In this document: positions 11,276-22,139 of the stretch, piece after piece
How the letters are laid out: each line of letters opens with the position of its first letter
Position numbering within the stretch: the stretch's first letter is position 1
Source of the DNA: Stratiolaelaps scimitus
Lineage: Eukaryota > Arthropoda > Arachnida > Mesostigmata > Laelapidae
Direction: 5' to 3'
Assembly: GCA_019614645.1 (NCBI GenBank)
Contig: JABWDB010000007.1
Location: 3,472,001-3,536,000 of the forward strand
Length of the DNA: 64,000 nucleotides
Position numbers and translations under genes: made by a program
Notes under the pieces: generated by a model
What the model was told of the DNA's origin: nothing
The model's database searches: none
The model's input: only the letters and a program-made list of their open reading frames with translations

Positions 11276-14212
11276 TATTCTAACGACATACGTTTATAAT
11301 AAGCCAATCCTGTTCATTCGTTCGCTATTCCCTTCTAGGTCTAATGACAGAGCTTGGTTATTTATACGCGGGCGAGGTAAGCTACAAATATGCAAGTAGA
11401 TGTTACCAAAGATTTCTCGTTATAATATTAATATTATAATCCTCACGTATAATCCTCTCGGCAGCTTAGTCTGCGTTGTTCTCTAACAGCTGTTAGATTG
11501 TTAAGGTTATGAGAACGGCAGCATAAGGCGCCCACGTAACTACTTGGAACGATGTTGAAGGCAAACATCGAAAATAGCTGAAACCTGTCCGAATCGCGAA
11601 ACCGGCTCATGGTCGTAAATTGCTGAAGGCCCCGGAGAAACTCGAGTTCGAGGTGACAATACCGACAAATATAGGGGAGCGTTCGAAATGCTGGCGGTTT
11701 GAAATCTGGCTTTTAATGTGGACACTTCTTGTAAGAGTGTTTCTTTCTTTTTTTTGTCTCGACAGTAAATTTGCTAAATTGACTCTCTTGTGAGTGAAAA
11801 TGCGTCCAAACAAAATCACGTTGTAACAATAACAAATAATGATAACATTTATTGACAAGTCATGTTATTTCATGTTACGTAACAAGAAGTAAACAAGTCT
11901 GGCCTTTAGCGGGATTTAGTCTAGTGGATTATCCCGAGCTAAACCACCGAAACGTCTGTCCTGTCAGCTGGGCGTTAGTTTAAACGAGAACGGTGATGCT
12001 CTAGCTGCACGCTTTGATCGGCATATAATTGAGACATAGCCCGCCAGGTGTACCCATGCGTGACACCTAAAGAAGTTCACAAACGAGGACTTGTTCGGAG
12101 GCCGGCAGGTTACCGAAAAATTGCGCAAACCCCCGCCAATGCGTTCACACATAACATTTCCGCATTGCAAGTAGTTCTGCAAAGGGTATACAGTTTTTCG
12201 AGCTGACCCTCAGCTGTTCCCCTATCTGACAGGCCTCAGCTCTTAACGTTTCAGGAGCGATATAACCTTCTGCAAAGGGTATATCGGTTGTTCTCCGTAT
12301 ATACCATACCACGTGCGGCTTGCCTCTGCTCGTCGAGTTATTATTGCTGCTGAATGACTTGAGCAGCTCGCCGGCGACTCTTGTATGGTAGCCCTTATGT
12401 TCACCTATTTTTCGGTAATGGTAATGATAGACGCGATCTGGGGGCGACTTTGAGCGTACGCACTAAATGGGCGCCTCCGCAAATTCTTAACGACTCCACT
12501 GAAATTTACGACCGTCATTTAAGGTCAGCGACTGACCTTAGTGGCGTGTGGTGGCCGCGCGTTGCGTGGCCAGCGCTGGTCCCAAGAGCCTCTTTTCTCG
12601 GGTTACTCCTCATATGTCCGCCCGAGTATAATGTCGGCCACCGCGACGAGGCCCGCGACGTCCCATGAAACCCGCATCAACCATGGACGTATACACCAGA
12701 AAGAGAACAGTCAACATTGTTTCATCTCGGCAAAATGACGTGGGGCCGCCTGAAACGGCCATTTCGTAATGTGATGCACGCCCTGGTGCGATTACGGTAG
12801 TCGAGGACACTGCCTCCGCGAGACAATAACTGAGAGAATAAGGTCTAAACGGCGAAAGTAGAAAAACTCTATTGAAATGTTGCATCACACAGTTGAGCTC
12901 GTGTTTCATACTTCTGCTTCAGAATAGGCCATTCGAAACTATTGAAGCCCGTGCAGGCCTCGTCTGCATAGTGCACACGCCGGAGAGGAGATATCAACGC
13001 TGTGAAAGATTACGCCGAATCAGCTTGTGCACAGGTCAATGATAATTTGCACATGTTGAAGCTAAATGAGACCTGGACTCTATATTATAGCTTATCATGA
13101 GGGGTGGCTAATATATTTTGCGTTGCCATAAGGCAGAAGCGGCCAGGTCGAATCGAGGCCTTTCCCGAGACCACGCTGCTGTGCGGTGTCGAGAACAAAC
13201 TGAAAATCTGTAAGCATTAAAGGCTAAGGGGTTGTATCAGATGTTTCCTAGAAGTGCTTCTCTCGCTTTGAACTCGTGCTGAGTGGATCAACTACCTCGA
13301 TGCAAAGGTTGTATGTAACGCAGCAGCTGGCGCCATGCGGGGTGTCTGTTGTTGGTGGAAGTCCGGGTGGCGAACCCCAAGCAGAAACAGTCTCATCTCA
13401 AGACAGACGGTTTCACGCCAAGCGGGGCTTTGCTTCACAACGGGGAGGTTCTGATAATGGATTAGAACGGTAAAAAAGATCATTGCTTAATAGCAGTACG
13501 CGATCCGGTGATTAGACGTTGTCCTCTATACGATACAATCGCGGTATATTAACGGAACTTGCAGGAACTTGATAACGCATTAAGTTCGCATTAAGCTATG
13601 TTATAGGACGTTATATCATTGGGAGTCCTCCTGAGGGAGAGGTGTACTTCTCTGTTCTCATTATTTCGTACACCTACGTTTCGACTCCTATCGAAATCCT
13701 TCGTACAGGAGTCTTTTCAACCGACGTCCGGCGTAATCGTTTGTATTATTTTTTTGGGAAAGGGGCGGCTTTTGTGGATAAAAGTTGTCGTTGCAAAAAC
13801 GCTCAAAAGGCGAGTAGAACCCGCGCAAGGAATCCCTGCGACGACCGGAGTCCTGGTAACTATAAAGTGTTCTAATGCTAAGTCTCTGTAAAGAAAGCGA
13901 CCGATGATCCGAATACAGCTGCAGGTTTTGTCAGGTACAATGCTCTGAGTGGCATTTCTGTGGTTCTTCGTAGACGTGTCCTCTCGCCATGGAGTTCTCT
14001 CGTCAAGCCGAATCAACCGGGTGAATATCATCAATATCGTCTGTGCCGGTTTTGAATTTTCCAACATAAACATGCATATATTGTATATATACATATGTTC
14101 TTTTCGTTGTCGGCTGGCCCCCAACCCCTCTCGCATCAGAAACTTATCGGACTTATCTCGCATCAGACACATGGCGTTAGTTTGAGAAATGTTTTTCAAG
14201 AGGAGAAATCCA
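11273..14212. other. Unassigned stretch
   Basis: No gene recognised. A 180-codon frame on minus (13717-14259) has no domain and begins inside the tRNA-like sequence at 14.23 kb, so I treat it as chance. A 16-bp direct repeat (12175-12190 and 12268-12283) is described separately. Confidence 0.5.
12175..12283. repeat. 16-bp direct repeat flanking 77 bp
   Basis: ttctgcaaagggtata occurs exactly at 12175-12190 and 12268-12283. The 77 bp between have no recognised family. The arrangement could be a target-site duplication of a short retroposed segment or a local duplication. Confidence 0.7.
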
Positions 14213-14214
14213 CA

Positions 14215-14285
14215 TTTCCCTGAGGCCTCAGCAGGATTCAAACCTGCGATCCAACCCAAAGAAGGTACTCAACACGCTATCGATA
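14215..14285 (-). mobile_element. tRNA-like head, probable SINE or tRNA pseudogene
   Basis: On the minus strand GGTTTGAATCC (14243 down to 14233) is a good B box, and the surrounding gcagg...cctgc forms a 5-bp T-arm stem. About 35 nt upstream, TAGCGTGTTGAG is a weak A box. A complete cloverleaf is not evident. No second copy or characteristic tail was found, so it could be a SINE remnant or a decayed tRNA gene. Confidence 0.35.
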
Positions 14286-14601
14286 GTTGGACATGGATAT
14301 TCATCGTGCAGCCTCCTCGCCACTTTTTCGCCAAACTAATCAGAGGAAAGGCATACACTCCATGTGTCTAGCATCGAAAGGCCTACTAGTGCACAGCGGC
14401 TATACAGCAGCGTAGCCCCACTGGATCTTGTTTGTTACGGTAGCGTCACATTCAGCAGCCAATTGCGTTTGATATGCAGCGGAAGTCAGCATTGGTAAGC
14501 AGGTGGCAGAGGCTCCTCTCATGAGCCACTTCGGTATCCTTGTCGAAAGCAACCCTCGAGTCGATCGAGATCGCTGCTTCGGTTGCCTGCTCTATGTGCA
14601 G

Positions 14602-14622
14602 ATATATATATATATATATATA
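14602..14622. repeat. TA microsatellite
   Basis: A run of alternating TA, continued by TACACATACATATATA. Confidence 0.9.
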
Positions 14623-14719
14623 CACATACATATATACTATCTGACGCAGGATACCGTACACCCTTCACAGTATCCCACAGTCAACAACAGCAACACAATG
14701 TAAGGCGCAGTGTTCTTGG

Positions 14720-15346
14720 TCGGCTAGCGCGCTCGTAAACAAAGGAATGCATTATAGGCCAACAAATTGCACAGCTCGCGCGCGCTCACTCTCTCGCGCA
14801 GAAGCGAGCGAGTCCCCCCCCCGCTAGAAGCTGAGAGCATCCATTCCACTCCTTTTGGTGAACGGTCGGAGCAGCCGCATCCAATCAATGGTAGGCGGCG
14901 TTCACTGAGACAGCAGTTCGCCCTTCTCGCCTCTGTTCGGCGAAATACGAAATATAAGAAAAAAAGGACTTGCCGCAATTCGTCGGACTTCTCGCAACAG
15001 CCGGGCCCCTCAACGGCGCTCGGGAGGCCCTGTTCCGGAAAGAAGGCGATTCCGTGGAACGCGAGTCAGGCGATGGTGGACGCGACGATGGACGAATTGA
15101 GGGAAGAGGGGTCACGCCGGCTGGAAACAAAAGAGGGTCATTTCGCTGGCTTGCGGACGGATGGCGGCTTTTTTGCTTGCTTCATAAAGCAGCCTAATTC
15201 GTCGACGCTGAGAAGTCATTGTTACCTAACGGCCATCAGGCTATTTCTGGAGATGCTTTCCAGCGCCAGGACGAGAAGAGGAAAACGGGGTAGAGCACCT
15301 TCTAGGGCAGAGTCGCTGTTTAGCGTTAGTTGTTCTTTACGACGGT
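14720..15346. promoter_or_regulatory. CpG-rich patch, possible promoter or 5' exon region
   Basis: CG-rich sequence with runs such as ctcgcgcgcgctcac and a poly-C run at about 14815-14822 gives open frames on both strands (208 codons plus, 84 and 81 codons minus). None has a domain I recognise. The patch ends at a TA tract (15347-15365). It may be the start of a transcription unit whose exons are not identifiable here. Confidence 0.3.
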
Positions 15347-15365
15347 TATATATATATATATATAT

Positions 15366-16500
15366 GAAGGAGCGCTCATGTGCGTGGCTGTAGGTCTTTG
15401 TCCCGTGCCTATATGCTTTATGGCGCATGTAATCATCTTCAGAATTGCAGATACTTTTTCGTGTGTGTGTCTCAAACGTGCGTCCTTCAAATCATACTTT
15501 TGGGCGCCATAGCATCTAACTGCTGTTCTAACTGGAGATGAGCACAATGCCAAGGGGTATAGGGGCAACCAGAGGTGTTTGGGACGTGAGTGGCCTTTCG
15601 GGTTCTCCCACGATGGTCCGTATAGATTAGGTTAGAGGACTTTATATGTATATAATACAAAATAGCTGCGGACGAACTTACCTAAAGGTTCAAAGCCGGC
15701 CCTATCACATAAGGGGGAACAGCCAAGGGTCAGGTCAAACAATGTTTGGGTAGCTATCCGATGTAGAGAAAAGACGATGTCCACGGGCGATCGAAATCGT
15801 CATAAGCAAACGCTGACAATTTTGGTCCGTCTGAAGAGAGCAGACCGGTCTGAAGACGGAGTGTGGATTCATCATACAGGGGGAGAGTTACATTTCTCAC
15901 GGACTCACTGACACCAACGCTAATTATGATATAATAGATAATGAAATATGTGTTATTATTCTTATTAATAATATTATTAATATTATTATTAATAGTTAAT
16001 GAAGGCATTGACATTGATGCAATGATGGCCTTTTTCAACTTGCAATATTTATTGCTACGAAAAGAGCTACGAATTTTACCAGCTACTTTGAGCGGATACG
16101 CCGATTGGGCCACCAGCCAACGGAGCAATTTGTAGAAGGTAACTCTAGCGATAGATAATGCAATATCTGATATTGCAGTGGCGGCCTGCGAAAATATGTT
16201 TGACAAGCCACAGAAAGGCTTAAACCTTGGCTACGCATCAACGCTAGGTTTTCTGAGCTGAACCATCTCGAACCCTATAGATACTGATCGGCTGTCATTA
16301 AACGATAGTACTAATTAGCGTTTGAAAGCGTCCCCTATAACTACTATGTGATTTATTCTCGCAGACAATGAGAGTGCCCCTGCTTCCGGAAGCGTTCTTC
16401 GCAACAAGTTCTCTCTGTGAAATATATTATAATAGATCAGTGCGGGAACCACCACCATGATTACTGACACATCGTAGGTCTAGTTTGCTGTACACGAGCA
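15366..16500. other. Unassigned stretch with TAA/TTA-rich tract
   Basis: A TTA/TAA-rich low-complexity tract at 15951-15997 is read as poly-Asn in one minus frame (150 codons, 15754-16206). No domain is visible and I do not call a gene. Confidence 0.5.
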
Positions 16501-16525
16501 TTATCGCCAGCCACAGATGGAAGTA

Positions 16526-16809
16526 CAACCTCCGCCAACATCAGCGAAGATGTCTTGCTCCAGTGGAAAGTCGATTCGGGGGCGATGTTCAACGTGTGCG
16601 ATCGGGTGGCCAGATTACGGATTGGCTGCCTTCCGGCTCTGCCTGATCGTGCAGAGCCGTGCCCAAACGCCGTCCCGTGCAACAACCCCGTTCGGGGACC
16701 GGACGGGGATGCTAACGATCGTGTGTTCATTACAGAAAGTACTTTTTTCATACGGCGCCCTGTCGTACGTCGTGGCCTTGGTACCATCAGGGGTTGCGGA
16801 AACGTGTAA
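16526..16809 (+). pseudogene. Possible retroelement protease remnant (DSGA motif)
   Basis: A plus-strand frame contains VLLQWKVDSGAMFNVCDRVA, which resembles the active-site strand of retropepsin-like proteases (hydrophobic-D-[ST]-G-A-x-x-N-hydrophobic). It is followed by LRIGCLP, which in such proteins would follow the active-site loop. Nothing else supports a retroelement: no zinc knuckle, reverse transcriptase or LTR is seen nearby, and overlapping frames are open on both strands because the segment is GC-rich. The match is short and may be coincidence. Confidence 0.18.
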
Positions 16810-16814
16810 GACCC

Positions 16815-16880
16815 GCCTGCGCATTGAACTTCACTCTAATGCTCTGCCGGTTGAGCAGTGGCGCTTGAGAATCGAGTGTC
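16815..16880 (-). other. tRNA A-box-like sequence without a B box
   Basis: On the minus strand CTGCTCAACCGGCAGAGCAT resembles a tRNA D-arm and A box, but no B box or T arm follows at the expected distance. It may be a decayed tRNA or SINE head, or chance. Confidence 0.2.
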
Positions 16881-16899
16881 CCATTTTTCCACATTGATA

Positions 16900-18064
16900 T
16901 GATGCCCAGTTGAGATCATTCAGCCCCCTCCCCGCCTCCTCCTAACGTTCAACGGTCGAGGGATTTTTAGGCGATGGTCGTTGAAGTGGCCTCGTCAAGG
17001 TCCTCTTTGCTTCATAAGCGCAGGCCGAGCATAACTCAGCTCCGCCGTTTGCTACGTCGACCCGTTTGTATGTTTATACCATAGGGGCGCAACGAGGTAT
17101 ATTTCGTATGTCTTGACGCGCACAACTCGAATGACACCTTAACAAGTGAGCGGCACAATGGGTGACAAAAACAAATCGCCTATGTTTCGCTGAAGATCAA
17201 GTGCGACCACTCTATAAACGCAGGCAAATAAACAAAGCTGAAACTGGGCGCTATCTCGCGAACTTGTGCTAAGCATCATAAATCGTCACTATTCGTTTCT
17301 TTTACCGATTTATTACGATACGATGCTTGTGTCGTGCGAGCGCAGATGGATGACTCTCTCAGAACAGGATATCCGTTGTTCAAAGTATAAAAACTTCTAC
17401 AATAAAGCTGTGTGTAAACTATAGGTGTTAATTACGTGTCGGTAACTAGGCGAGACTCGTTTCTAGTTGCCTGATGCGAGCCTTCTTATTTATACATTTT
17501 ACAGTAGTTAGCTTCGTAAACTATCTAATACTTTCAAGTTTCGATTCTCGGATTATTAGGCATTAATGTTGCTGTGAGACATGGTTCCCCAAATAAATAA
17601 TCAGTCACAGCGCGCGACTCTCATATCGTAGATACTAGCATATTAATGAATGTTTATCGGAATCGAGCTTAGGTAAAAAAATCTTCCTGATCTTCGTGTT
17701 TGCAGCCATAAAATGATTTCCGGTACACGTTAGCGAACGGTTGCCCCTTCACATTTTATTAGTGATCTTAGAATTCTCTGTGCCAAGGCTATTGGTGATT
17801 TCGTTGCTTCGTGGAAAAACACCGCGAACCGTGCTACCCGTTTTATATATTTGGATGGAACGTTCCAACCTCGGGTACGAGAATCCAGCCTTGCGTGTTG
17901 GGTCACGATTACGTCCCGAAGTAGATACCATAGGTGGTGAAATCTATGCCTACCTGTGTATATGTGCAAACAATTATGTTTTGATGTCCCAAGCATTTGT
18001 GACACTCTGTTTTCATTAGGTTATTGCGAAAATTTACGACAATTATATATCTATATATAATTAT
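16900..18064. other. Unassigned stretch
   Basis: Overlapping frames of about 90 codons on both strands at 17.7-18.0 kb have no domain. Nothing else is seen. Confidence 0.5.
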
Positions 18065-18447
18065 TTATATATCATTACATATCATTTGTAGAATACCCAC
18101 TAACGAACCTACTTGCTCGAGTATAAGCTCTGCCGGTAAACTTCGTCGTTCGGTGGCCGCCAAACAACGAAGGACACCTGACGCCAGCTCTATCGTGGTA
18201 CCGCACACGTACATATCACACAGCATGTGAAAGGTCAGAGTATCAGTGCACGATCGATGTCGCAATTCAAATTTGGCTTCCAAAAAAATAACTCGCAGAA
18301 GCTGCAGCATCGGTTGGTGTAACTTTGCCGATGATGGTACTTCACTCGAACGCAACGGTCTAGCATCATCACAGTAACAAGAATGACAGTAATAGCCGCA
18401 GCTGTAGTACGAACAGAAAAAAAAACGACTCGACCCTAGTCTCATAC

Positions 18448-18604
18448 TGAGCGGCTGCTTCTGCTGCAGCTTCGCTAGCAGCAACAACAGCAGTCCCAGC
18501 ACTATGAACGCAGCAGCCGCAGCAAGAGGAGGAGAAACGGGCACTATTCCATACGATGCCGCTGTGTAGTGATCCGGATGTGTAATCGTGCGTACGATAT
18601 GCAT
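18448..18604 (-). CDS. Candidate first coding exon with a membrane anchor, product unknown
   Basis: On the minus strand an ATG at 18604-18602 has G at -3. The frame encodes a short polar N-terminus, then at about residues 26-45 a strongly hydrophobic segment (LAAAAAFIVLGLLLLLLAK), then a Gln/Lys-rich stretch. A plausible splice donor, GTATGAG, starts at 18447, giving a 157-nt exon ending in phase 1. This layout would suit a single-pass membrane protein with a short cytosolic tail. The frame also runs on past the donor, into sequence of poor coding character. No downstream exon was identified to the left, and CTG-rich low-complexity DNA can produce Leu runs by chance, so this remains a suggestion. 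Confidence 0.25.
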
Positions 18605-19430
18605 AACGGAGGACTGCAGAGGCCGACGCAAACAGGGACTTCTCCCGCGGCCTAGCTCTTATACTCTGGAGCCGCCCCTCGATGACCTTGGTGGATGGCT
18701 GTACGTGCGGGCGGGCTGTCTTGCATGTATGCGAGCTCGTCTGTATCTAATACTACACAAGATTAAAAACAAAGCTTGCCGCGTGACGTTGTGGCGCTGG
18801 CGACGGGAAACATGTGTGGAGTTTGCACTCTTTTCAAAAGCAGACTTCTAGTCTCTGGTGGTCGCGATGGTGGTGGTGGTGGTCCCGTCGCCGCCGCCGC
18901 TGCTGTTATGTTGCTATGACTTGCTAACTATAGCAGACCGACGATATACAGGCCCGGGTTGATTCTAGCCCTCTCTCTCTCCTCTCTCTCTCTGTTACCC
19001 TCTCGTTCTCTCTATCTCGCCTTAGAGTAGAGTCCTGCGTCAGTCAGAGGGGCAGTACGAAGTAGCGAATAGGGCCCGCCATCGGCCGCCTCCATGCGAG
19101 GCGGGGGGGTCTGTGGTGCAACTATGCAATATCCTTCCAGTGGAACGGGAAGGAAACTAACAATCTGCCTTCAGCAAACTACAACTACTACTACAACTCC
19201 CACCAGGAGTGAGGTGATAGGATCAAGTTTGGTGATATGGACGCGCGTTCGCTCTCAAAAGTTCCGGATGTGCTCGTCCCACCCCCCACCCCCCGTTCGC
19301 CGTCGGTTCGCGCGGGCGCGCCTACCAAGGCTGGTCATTAATATCTCGTTATTGGTATTTTTTTTTGTGTCGGGATCAACTTGTTGGCTTCGTAGAAGAG
19401 AGAATGAATTGTCATAGTGGCAAGAACGTA
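18605..19430. promoter_or_regulatory. CpG- and CT-rich patch upstream of the candidate minus-strand exon
   Basis: Contains a CT microsatellite (18970-18993), GGT/GCC-rich runs near 18860-18900 and C-rich runs near 19277-19295. The composition stands out from the AT-richer flanks. If the exon at 18448-18604 is real, this would be its promoter and 5' UTR. Confidence 0.3.
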
Positions 19431-20486
19431 ACCTAAGTCTGTCAGTGGTCGGAGCTGAACGTCGATGGCGGAGCCGATTTGATTTCGTGGTATTTATGTA
19501 CATGGTATACACATGCAACTACGATCGGGGACGACAAGCTATTCAATGCTATTCAGATATAAATAGCAAAAGAAAATCAACTTTATTCTCTGTTTCACAT
19601 AAAGTATGTCGCATCGCTGGATTCCTACGCTGCCGATTCCGTGTTAACTTTGTCCAAAGCGCCTAACCACGTCAAACGACACCACCGGAATAAAACAGTC
19701 AAATATTAATAAAAACAATATTACCGGGACAGTTGAAAAAAATATCCAGAAATAATGTGTGTTGTTTTTTAAACATAATTAAAAATATGGAATTTAAGGA
19801 CAAATGCGGGCGAAATAGTGAATTAAACGAGGTAATCGATTATAACCTATGTACGTGAACATACTAGATATTCTAAGAGCCATGGAAGTGTCAATTGAAG
19901 ATATACGACATGTATAAAAAAATATTGTATTGTATATTTACACTGTAAAATATAATAGGATGACTGTCTCAGAAATATGGATGATTTTCAATACTGGATC
20001 TCTTAAAAATGAGCCATGCTATTATATATGGAGAAAATAGATAATTTATTAAAAAAAAGGGAAATTGAGATTACTATTAACATTTTGCAAAATAAACAAG
20101 CTATCCTTGAAATGAAAACAGAAACTTGTCTTAGCTTACTGGGAGGCTGGGGAATTCACTAAGAATTGCGTGGTGCCATCTCGTTGACGTCGTCTAGCTG
20201 AAAAGGCTTCACCTCCGATAGCTAAATTGAGGACAAACACAAGCAACTGCGTGAAAGTCCGCCCCCTGGGCCCCCGAAGGCTGGTTTCATAACCCTTCAA
20301 TACATATATATATGTATATATATATATATATATATGCATACACTATATTGGGCACAACGAATGCAGGGTAAAAGAAGCAATGTCTAGCTATTTGCGCCGG
20401 CTAGATGAAGAACACGCCACGCAAACAGAGACTTTGTTCACACAGGTTTTGTTGCTGTTTATTTTGCTTGTATGTTCAATTCGCTT
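19431..20486. other. AT-rich stretch
   Basis: AT-rich with no recognisable gene. A TA-rich tract lies at 20304-20335. Confidence 0.5.
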
Positions 20487-20880
20487 GTAGTGGCAGTGGG
20501 AATCATAGTGAAGAACACTTTGGTTAGGTGTAGGTTATTCTTCAGTCTCGTTAGCATGTTTCACTCGTTTTTACGAGGTTCTTCTAAGATATCATAATTA
20601 CAAACTACGTCATTACATTCGACTTTGCATGATTTAAAAGTAACATGACGCACAAATTTCTTCTAGAGACGCTTCTGTAAGAGCTTGTTAGCTTTAGCTG
20701 AACCTATGTTCCACATTGGGGACGTATACACGAGAATCAGCATCACGTGGCAGTTGAATAATTTTATGCAAAGATTGGCTTTGCCGACTACGAGATCCCG
20801 GAATAATCCCGTGCGAACATCGAGTTGTGGTTTCTCCACGTGATGAGAGGCTCTCGTAAACATAGACACAAAATCTTCTA
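20487..20880 (-). pseudogene. LINE reverse transcriptase C-terminal fragment
   Basis: Minus-strand translation gives GLFRDLVVGKANLCIKLFNC then HVMLILVYTSPMWNIGS, the hallmark of the segment after the palm in Jockey/CR1-type LINE polymerases ('lYk.lI.PiltYaspvW'). After KLLQKRL there is a stop (at about 20664-20666), but the same frame continues with KKFVRHVTFKSCKVECND and DILEEPRKNE, a second stop, and NMLTRLKNNL up to a stop near 20488. The long low-stop frame over about 130 codons and the typical YTSPMW motif support a decayed polymerase C-terminus. It ends about 320 bp from the 907-bp mariner, which is unrelated. Confidence 0.65.
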
Positions 20881-20939
20881 TGGCCGCGATCTATCTCATT
20901 AAGGTCGGTCTATATAACATATACATAATGTTTATAATT

Positions 20940-20985
20940 CCATAATTGTTATCTTGCAATTATGGGAGCGTGTGTCAACACACGC
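20940..20985. repeat. Two adjacent short hairpins
   Basis: ccataattg (20940-20948) pairs with caattatgg (20957-20965) over an 8-nt loop. It is followed after two bases by gcgtgtg (20968-20974) pairing with cacacgc (20979-20985) over a 4-nt loop. Confidence 0.85.
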
Positions 20986-21198
20986 CGACAACAAACATCG
21001 GTATTCCTCGCATGACTATTAACTAAGCTATGGCAATAAATGCTCTAGGCAGGTCACATCTACAATTTTCGAAACGTACTCTGCATTGTATTCAAAACAC
21101 GAAAACATAAAAGAGTTTTATTAAAGTAAAAATAAAAACGTGAACGACCTCGAAAAAGGGACCACCAGCCATATTCTATATATATATATATATATATA

Positions 21199-22103
21199 TT
21201 AGGTTGATTGGAAAGTTCTTTCGATTTGTTGTACCAACTTTGTATCGCCCGGTGAGTTGCCATGCACGCTTCTCCTATTGATTGAAATAGTCCCCACGGT
21301 TTGCGACGGTCTTCCTCCAGCGTTCCACCAGGTCGGTAATGCCTTTTTTGTAAAAGTCCTCTTTTTTGGGGGAAACCCCTTTTTGAGCGCTTCTCTTGAG
21401 TTGACCTATTTTGTACTAAGATAGTTCCCGAGCTCCAAGAAAAGATGGTTGTCTGAAGGGCCGAAATACGGAGGATGTGGACGGTTTCCCAGCCAAGCTC
21501 CTGGATTTTTCGCAGAAGCTCACGGTGAACGATGCCCCGAATATCCCACCAAACACACAACATAACCTTCTATTGGTACCCATTTCGACAAATTTTTCTT
21601 AAATCCAAGCTGTTTCAAGCTGTTTCTGAGTGGCTAGTTCCAAGTTCTGTGGCTAGTTCTCGAGTAGTTACCGTTGGATTTTCCCAGATTTTCATTTTCA
21701 ACACATCGTCGTCGATCACTGTAGGCCTCCCGGACCTCGGTGCATCTACCAGAGTGAAGTCACCAGAACGAATTTTTTTGAACCAAATACTACTGGTTCT
21801 TTAGTCACACAGCCCTGTCCGACCAGCGCGGTAGCGTTTCTGTACGCTTGCGCAGCTCTGTTGCGTTTTTGAACTCAAAAACCAAAAAAATGGCGAATCT
21901 TCGATTTGTCACTCTCCATGTTCACAGCTAATTTACTGCCACAAGGAGCAACCGCGTGCGAATTGCGTCACCATCGTGTTCAGCGGATCCGAATCAGATG
22001 AAAACAAGACTCCTTCCTCCCCCATTTAGCCCGCGCGCGCGCACGGGAGAACGAGTCGGCAACAAGTCCACCTTCTAGGCAAAAAGAATTTTCCAATCAA
22101 CCT

Positions 22104-22105
<2 letters not shown>
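21199..22105 (-). mobile_element. Mariner, 907-bp internally deleted copy with both terminal repeats
   Basis: The ends are inverted repeats beginning TTAGGTTGATTGGAAA: identical over 16 bp, then one mismatch and TTCTTT. Each is flanked by TA (21197-21198 and 22106-22107), and the whole sits inside TA microsatellites. Transposase remnants run on the minus strand. The start is at about 21919 (MESDKSKIRHFLVFEFK). A degenerate WVPHEL-type motif (WVPIEG) and VVCLVGYSG (for VCVWWD.RG) follow, then a GPSDNHLF block where the third catalytic Asp lies, and finally EDFYKKGITDLVERWRKTVA near the C-terminus. The segments carrying the first Asp (after WVPHEL) and the second Asp (HDNARPH block) are missing, and frameshifts and stops are frequent. 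It is non-autonomous but could in principle be mobilised in trans. Confidence 0.9.

Positions 22106-22139
<34 letters not shown>

Noticed and set aside
13717..14259. 180-codon minus-strand frame
   Set aside because: Starts within a tRNA-like sequence at a non-ATG codon, has no recognisable domain and no coding-like features.
14767..15393. 208-codon plus-strand frame
   Set aside because: Composition-driven, overlapped by minus frames, ends in Ile/Tyr repeats from the TA tract; no domain.
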